Shown here piece after piece: positions 60,300 to 64,000 of a DNA stretch of 64,000 bases (the first letter of the stretch is position 1; the number at the start of each line of letters is the position of its first letter). The notes under the pieces are model-generated. The model did no database searches, had not been told where the DNA came from, and saw nothing but the letters and a program-made list of their open reading frames with translations. The position numbers were made by a program, and so were the translations under genes. The DNA lies in assembly GCA_964036295.1 (NCBI GenBank), contig OZ038471.1:9187184-9251183 (forward strand), in the 5' to 3' direction. Source of the DNA: Plumapathes pennacea. Lineage: Eukaryota; Cnidaria; Anthozoa; Antipatharia; Myriopathidae.

Positions 60300-60812
60300 A
60301 ACCATGGCAACTGACAAAGAACTCGCCGCCATCTTAGCCGAAATAACAGAGTCGCAGCCACCGGCAATCTCTCCAATAATAGCGACCTTAAGATCCGACG
60401 ACGGCGGACTTGGTTGAGGGGGCATGGTGAGAGGTCGCCGTCGCAACGTGCGAAAATATAACCTTAAGAAACAAGCGCGACGGCTAATTGCAATGATTCA
60501 ACTGAGTTTCTCCGGCGCTTCTGGCCATGTCGTTTAGAAACACCCGCCTCTTCTTACTAGAAGCTCTCGACGATGGGTATATTTCCGAAGACGAATTTGT
60601 TCTCCTTTACGACGCCTACACGTCCAAGGATCCAGATTTCCCCGTACGATTGCTATTGAAGATTCAGCCTGGAGATGATGGAGGAAAGCGAGTGCCTGGC
60701 CGAGTTTCGTTTTCAAAAACGCGACATACCTCTGCTTGCAGCAGCTTTGGGGCTTCCTGAGTCCTATAACTGTCATCAAGGGACAGTATGTGATGGCACT
60801 GAAGGGCTATGA
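60300..60812 (+). pseudogene. PIF/Harbinger transposase N-terminal remnant
   Basis: An open segment RNTRLFLLEALDDGYISEDE then FVLLYDAYTSKDPDFP is followed, after a frameshift near 60640, by ECLAEFRFQKRDIPLLA, AALGLPESY and CHQGTVCDGTEGL. This is the N-terminal part of HARBI1-like transposases in invertebrates, before the DDE nuclease core. It stops at 60809 where another repeat begins, so the catalytic domain is lost. Confidence 0.65.
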
Positions 60813-60817
60813 GGGAT

Positions 60818-61443
60818 GGGGTTTCTCCGGTTCAAAAAGAACCTGCTACGTTTAGGAGATGTGCCGCTGACCGACCCAGTTGAAATTAGCTTTCGTTTGA
60901 TGCAATTTTCATGCGATTTGGAGCTTCCTAGCCCAAAATATCAACATATATATCAGCGTATTTCAAGGGAGGCATTCACCACGGTTGGCTGTGAACTGCA
61001 AATTCAAACGCAAAAAGTACACATCGAATTTGCTCCAGGGGACTGACCGAGGCTTCACAGGAGATGTTCAATCCTTTCGACAACCAGGTACGGGGGAAAC
61101 ATTTTGCGTTGTACCCAAGGTTCTTGTATTAAATGCAGCTTAAAAAGTGACATTAGCCGGTTTTGAGCGTATTCTGCTATCAATCCCTTCTTACGTCGGC
61201 CGAAATTTTAAATTAAAAAAAGAACACATCGAATTTTAGCGGAGACAAATATTTTTTGTACTGTTGTGTTTAGGAAGCTTTCCTCTTCCGAATGCTGCCC
61301 AAACATTTTTACGAACGTGCTTCAGTTAAACGAAAAACGCAATTTATTATCAGATCCCATACATTTCTTTGTTATTTCTTGAGCGGCTTTCAGCGTGAAA
61401 CCTGATGCCTTTTCCAAGATGGCGCAACCGGATGTCTGAAATT
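60818..61443. repeat. Second copy of the 28803-29441 repeat
   Basis: It is highly similar throughout to 28803-29441, from ATGGGGTTTCTCCGGTTCAA to CGCAACCGGATGTCTGAAAT. The 75-codon ORF at 60816 has a 64-codon counterpart at 28797 but both are interrupted and carry no known motif. Confidence 0.75.
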
Positions 61444-61462
61444 TTGGCGATAAAGTTTCCTT

Positions 61463-61757
61463 TTATAATATTTCTTCCAGAGCTTTGTTAACTTCACTCA
61501 CATCAGTTTCGATGCCACTGGCCTTCTCCTCTTGGTTAATTTTTACTTTGAATCTCTCTCTCAGTAGACTATACATTTCCCCCACTGCACGCTTTGTCAC
61601 TCTAAATTGAGGAAGTTGCAGAGTGTTCAGGTTATTCGCAATCTTATCCCAAATCTGACCTCTTGTAATACTTCCTTTCTTTGCATTGAAAGGTTCAAGA
61701 ACTAGGATTTCTTGATAAAGACAATGGTCGTGCTCTTCAGTCCACTCCATTGGTCTA
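61463..61757 (-). CDS. Myb/SANT-like DNA-binding protein fragment
   Basis: The minus strand reads MEWTEEHDHCLYQEILVLEP, then RGQIWDKIANNLNT, FRVTKRAVGEMYSLLRERFK and EEKASGI. This is the tryptophan-spaced trihelix/Myb-SANT type of domain (W...IWDKIA...RAV). A minus-strand acceptor (TTTCGTAG) precedes the ATG codon at about 61750. PIF/Harbinger elements carry a Myb-like second gene beside the transposase, and this lies 650 bp from a Harbinger transposase remnant on the opposite strand, so it may be that gene. It stops early after LEEIL; a host exon is possible. Confidence 0.55.
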
Positions 61758-61769
61758 CGAAACAAGAAA

Positions 61770-62275
61770 ATATTTTGAAACTAAACATGATTTTGGAAGT
61801 TTATACTTCTCAGATTTATGCATATTACCACGCCGGAAATTGCACAGCAAAGTGAACTTGGAATAGTTGCATAGCCATGAGCATTTTCAATAGTGTCGTT
61901 AATTCGGAAAGCAAAAGCATCACTTCTAGCTAAATGATATATCACTGACGTAGTCGTAAAAAGGATCCAAATCACCACAGAAACGACTTCTTGAAAGAGG
62001 ATATTTTTCTATAACACATTACTACATGAAAGTAGATTCAGGCTAAGCGGAGAAAACAGCAATTTTGGAGGATTTACTGAGCTGGCTTCTTAATCCTTTC
62101 CATGATGCAGATGATGCTTGGGCGAACTGTTCAGAGGAAAGATAAACAAATGTAGATTATTCCTTATTAATCGGCTGTATTTGCCCCGATATTCAATACA
62201 AACTATATGATGAAGCTTAAGATTAGTAAAATGCCGAAAATGTGTGAGATTTTCTTTAAGTATTTCCAAAACCGA
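61770..62275. other. Unassigned sequence
   Basis: AT-rich; short ORFs only; no repeat partner seen. It separates the Myb/SANT fragment from the Penelope-like element. Confidence 0.35.
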
Positions 62276-62277
62276 CA

Positions 62278-62949
62278 ATGATTTACTCACGTTCTAAACA
62301 CAACGGCAAACTCCTTTTGACGTCGCAGACAGTCGGGAAACATCACACGCCCGCTGACCAGAAATGGGTCTTCAAGGCTTCCGGCTCTGCCGTCGCAGGC
62401 CCCTGCCGTCGTCGGATCTCAAGCTCACTAAAGTCATCCAAACGGCCACTAGACAGAACTGATTCCAAAGAGCAGCTACCACCCCCGAAACGTCCTAGAC
62501 TGGAAGAGGGATTTAAAAACATCAGGAATCACCTTACAAGCCTTGAAACAAGACAAGTCAAGTGCAAACGTTCCCTACAAGTGCTCAAGGAACACGCCAG
62601 AAAATCTACTTGCCCGCACGGTCTACAATACAGAACAAAACCGCACCTGAGTTTCGACAAAGAATTTCAAGAGAACTTTGACAAAATCTGTCAACGTGCT
62701 CACTTTAACCTCATATTGCTGATGATCCAGCAGCAAGAGTTGCAGACAACCAGGCCATTGAAGCTCTCCAGCACCTCTGCCCGGACCCCAAGCGCCAAGC
62801 CAACATTCAGTCAGCCGTTGCCCGAGCTGCTAAGAAACCAAGACCCAGATCAAGGTCACAAGCCAACAAAAACTCTCAGCCAGACTTTACATGCAAGCAA
62901 AACTTTCCGAGCTTCACAGAATGTTCTCTTAATCCAACGAAGTAATTAA
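62278..62949 (+). CDS. Upstream ORF of the Penelope-like element
   Basis: 223 codons, basic. It contains PPPKRPRLEEGFKNIRNHL, TSLETRQVKCKRSLQVLKE and CPHGLQYRTKPHLSFDKEF, which read as a coiled, charged protein; I believe similar ORFs accompany cnidarian retroelements but cannot check. Near 62750 the better frame shifts to one reading AVARAAKKPRPRSRSQANKN, so a frameshift is likely. Function unknown; possibly a nucleic-acid-binding ORF1. Confidence 0.5.
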   Translation: MIYSRSKHNGKLLLTSQTVGKHHTPADQKWVFKASGSAVAGPCRRRISSSLKSSKRPLDRTDSKEQLPPPKRPRLEEGFKNIRNHLTSLETRQVKCKRSLQVLKEHARKSTCPHGLQYRTKPHLSFDKEFQENFDKICQRAHFNLILLMIQQQELQTTRPLKLSSTSARTPSAKPTFSQPLPELLRNQDPDQGHKPTKTLSQTLHASKTFRASQNVLLIQRSN

Positions 62950-63027
62950 TGTAAATAAAGCAAGAGTTGAATTTTACACTGGTGTCTCTTTGTTTGATTT
63001 AAAGGTTCCCCACTCAGTAAGCGAACC

Positions 63028-64000
63028 ATGCAACTTGTGAAAAACCACAAACGTTCTAAAAGAAGAAAAAACCCTTTGAAATCTAAAAATAATATCTCCA
63101 GGGTTCAGAACGAAAGATATATTCACAATCTTTCAAGAGGACTAAAATTAATACCAACTCCTCCAGTCCCAACGTCACACAAATTCTTGTTAAAGGATTT
63201 TAACCATTTCGCCAGAACTATGCGTTTGAAATACATTTTCGCTGATGAAAAGAGAATCGCTCTACATCCCTTCTATGTGAAATCAAACTGGCAGACGCCG
63301 CCGCAGACTTCAGGTGCCCTCTAACAATACATAGAAGACACTAAACTTGAACTAGTTTCAGCGGCTTTTTCACCTCAACCCGACAACATTTCAGCGAAAG
63401 ATCAACTGTCTATCCGCGCATTAAAAAACAACAACGAACTCAACCTGAAGAAAAAACAGACAAAGGAACAACCACAGTCATTCTAGACACTGCACACAAA
63501 ATCGAGGAAGGCTTAAAGCAATTGTCAGACGATAATTTTTATAAGCCTATCCCATCACCTATTGTATCTTCTACAGCCCAACAAGTCACTAAAGTTATCA
63601 ACAAACTTTACCACTCCGGGCATATCGACAAAATGACTCACAAATGGTTACTGGACGGCCAAAAAACGCCACGAATACCGAAATTCTATACGCTGACTAA
63701 AATTCACAAAAATATTTCAGTCGGCAGACCAATCGTCTCCGGTAGTGGTGGCCCTACAAAACGTATTTCTAGCTTTGTCGATTCACTACTACAACCTATC
63801 GGTAAAAGCAGGAATCCTACATCAAAGACACGACGGACTTTATCAAGTTCATAGAAAACACTCCTATCTCAGACCATGCAATCTTAGCCTCACTTGACGT
63901 GAGCTCCCTTTACACCAATATTCCTCATGAAGAAGGAATGAACATAGTATGTTTGCATTACGAAAAACACCATGAGTCAAAAACACCAATCCCTACGACC
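63028..64000 (+). pseudogene. Penelope-like reverse transcriptase, frameshifted and incomplete
   Basis: Frames in turn give FLLKDFNHFARTMRLKYIF (63190), then PKFYTLTKIHKNISVGRPIV and GPTKRISSFVDSLLQPI (63690-63800). After a frameshift comes YIKDTTDFIKFIEN with LASLDVSSLYTNIPHEEG (63885). FYxLxKIHK, GRPIV and the motif-A aspartate in SLDVSSLYTNIP are diagnostic for Penelope-like reverse transcriptases. Stops at 63322 and 63484 and the shift near 63805 show it is not intact. The catalytic YxDD and GIY-YIG parts lie beyond the edge. Confidence 0.72.

Larger units (their letters stand above)
62278..64000 (+). mobile_element. Penelope-like element, cut by the window edge
   Basis: An upstream ORF (62278-62949) is followed by a broken reverse-transcriptase ORF (63028 to the edge). 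The coding part is interrupted by several frameshifts and stops. The right end is outside the window, so pseudo-LTRs and endonuclease cannot be judged. Confidence 0.65.

Overview
This is eukaryotic, AT-rich, intron-rich genomic DNA, most likely from an invertebrate animal. The mix of a mind bomb-type (MIB) ubiquitin ligase gene, Penelope-like elements, Helitrons, tRNA-derived SINEs, PIF/Harbinger MITEs and a DUF4806-like transposon gene would fit a cnidarian such as a stony coral. That assignment is inference from composition and families, not proof. No bacterial operon, rRNA, CRISPR or phage structure is present.

The backbone is one plus-strand gene of the MIB E3 ligase type, read as ten GT-AG exons between 3918 and 39582. 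In order they encode a MIB/REP SH3-like module, an acidic linker, then an ankyrin-repeat array. All ten join in phase with no stop, giving about 461 residues. The 5' exons and the RING fingers that normally end the family are not seen. At 51699-53421 three more exons form a diverged paralogue (acidic linker, pre-ankyrin segment, first ankyrin repeat) on the same strand; its other exons are not visible in the window.

Nearly everything else is transposable-element DNA filling introns and intergenic space. 0-9 kb: foldback repeats, Helitron pieces, a tRNA-Ser-derived SINE whose T-rich tail abuts the 3918 splice acceptor, a broken minus-strand zinc-knuckle ORF, a Harbinger MITE, and a minisatellite split by a Helitron. 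9.5-18 kb: two more Harbinger MITEs, a Helitron, foldbacks and a foldback-family copy. 18.0-21.9 kb: a 3.9-kb DNA transposon with CCCAGC ends, ACGT-rich subterminal arrays (one with an exact 142-bp period) and a small spliced DUF4806-like gene, inserted in the older foldback-family repeat. 25.9-29.8 kb: degraded Arg-rich ORF, foldback-family copy, and an inverted LINE tail interrupted by a 769-bp element. 31.7-35.3 kb: microsatellites, a minus-strand Penelope fragment between direct repeats, a LINE tail and a Helitron with canonical TC/CTAG ends. 39.9-47.2 kb: foldbacks and a three-level nest (Helitron containing a Tc1-like element containing a 1.8-kb long-inverted-repeat element). 47.8-64 kb: dispersed repeats, a minus SINE, a TTAA-flanked element, a Helitron remnant, a CTAG-flanked element, a 300-bp ATT microsatellite, Harbinger transposase and Myb/SANT remnants, and a Penelope-like element running off the right edge.

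Several insertions can be read as before/after pairs, because the uninterrupted form of the target exists elsewhere in the same window. These give the best-supported element boundaries.
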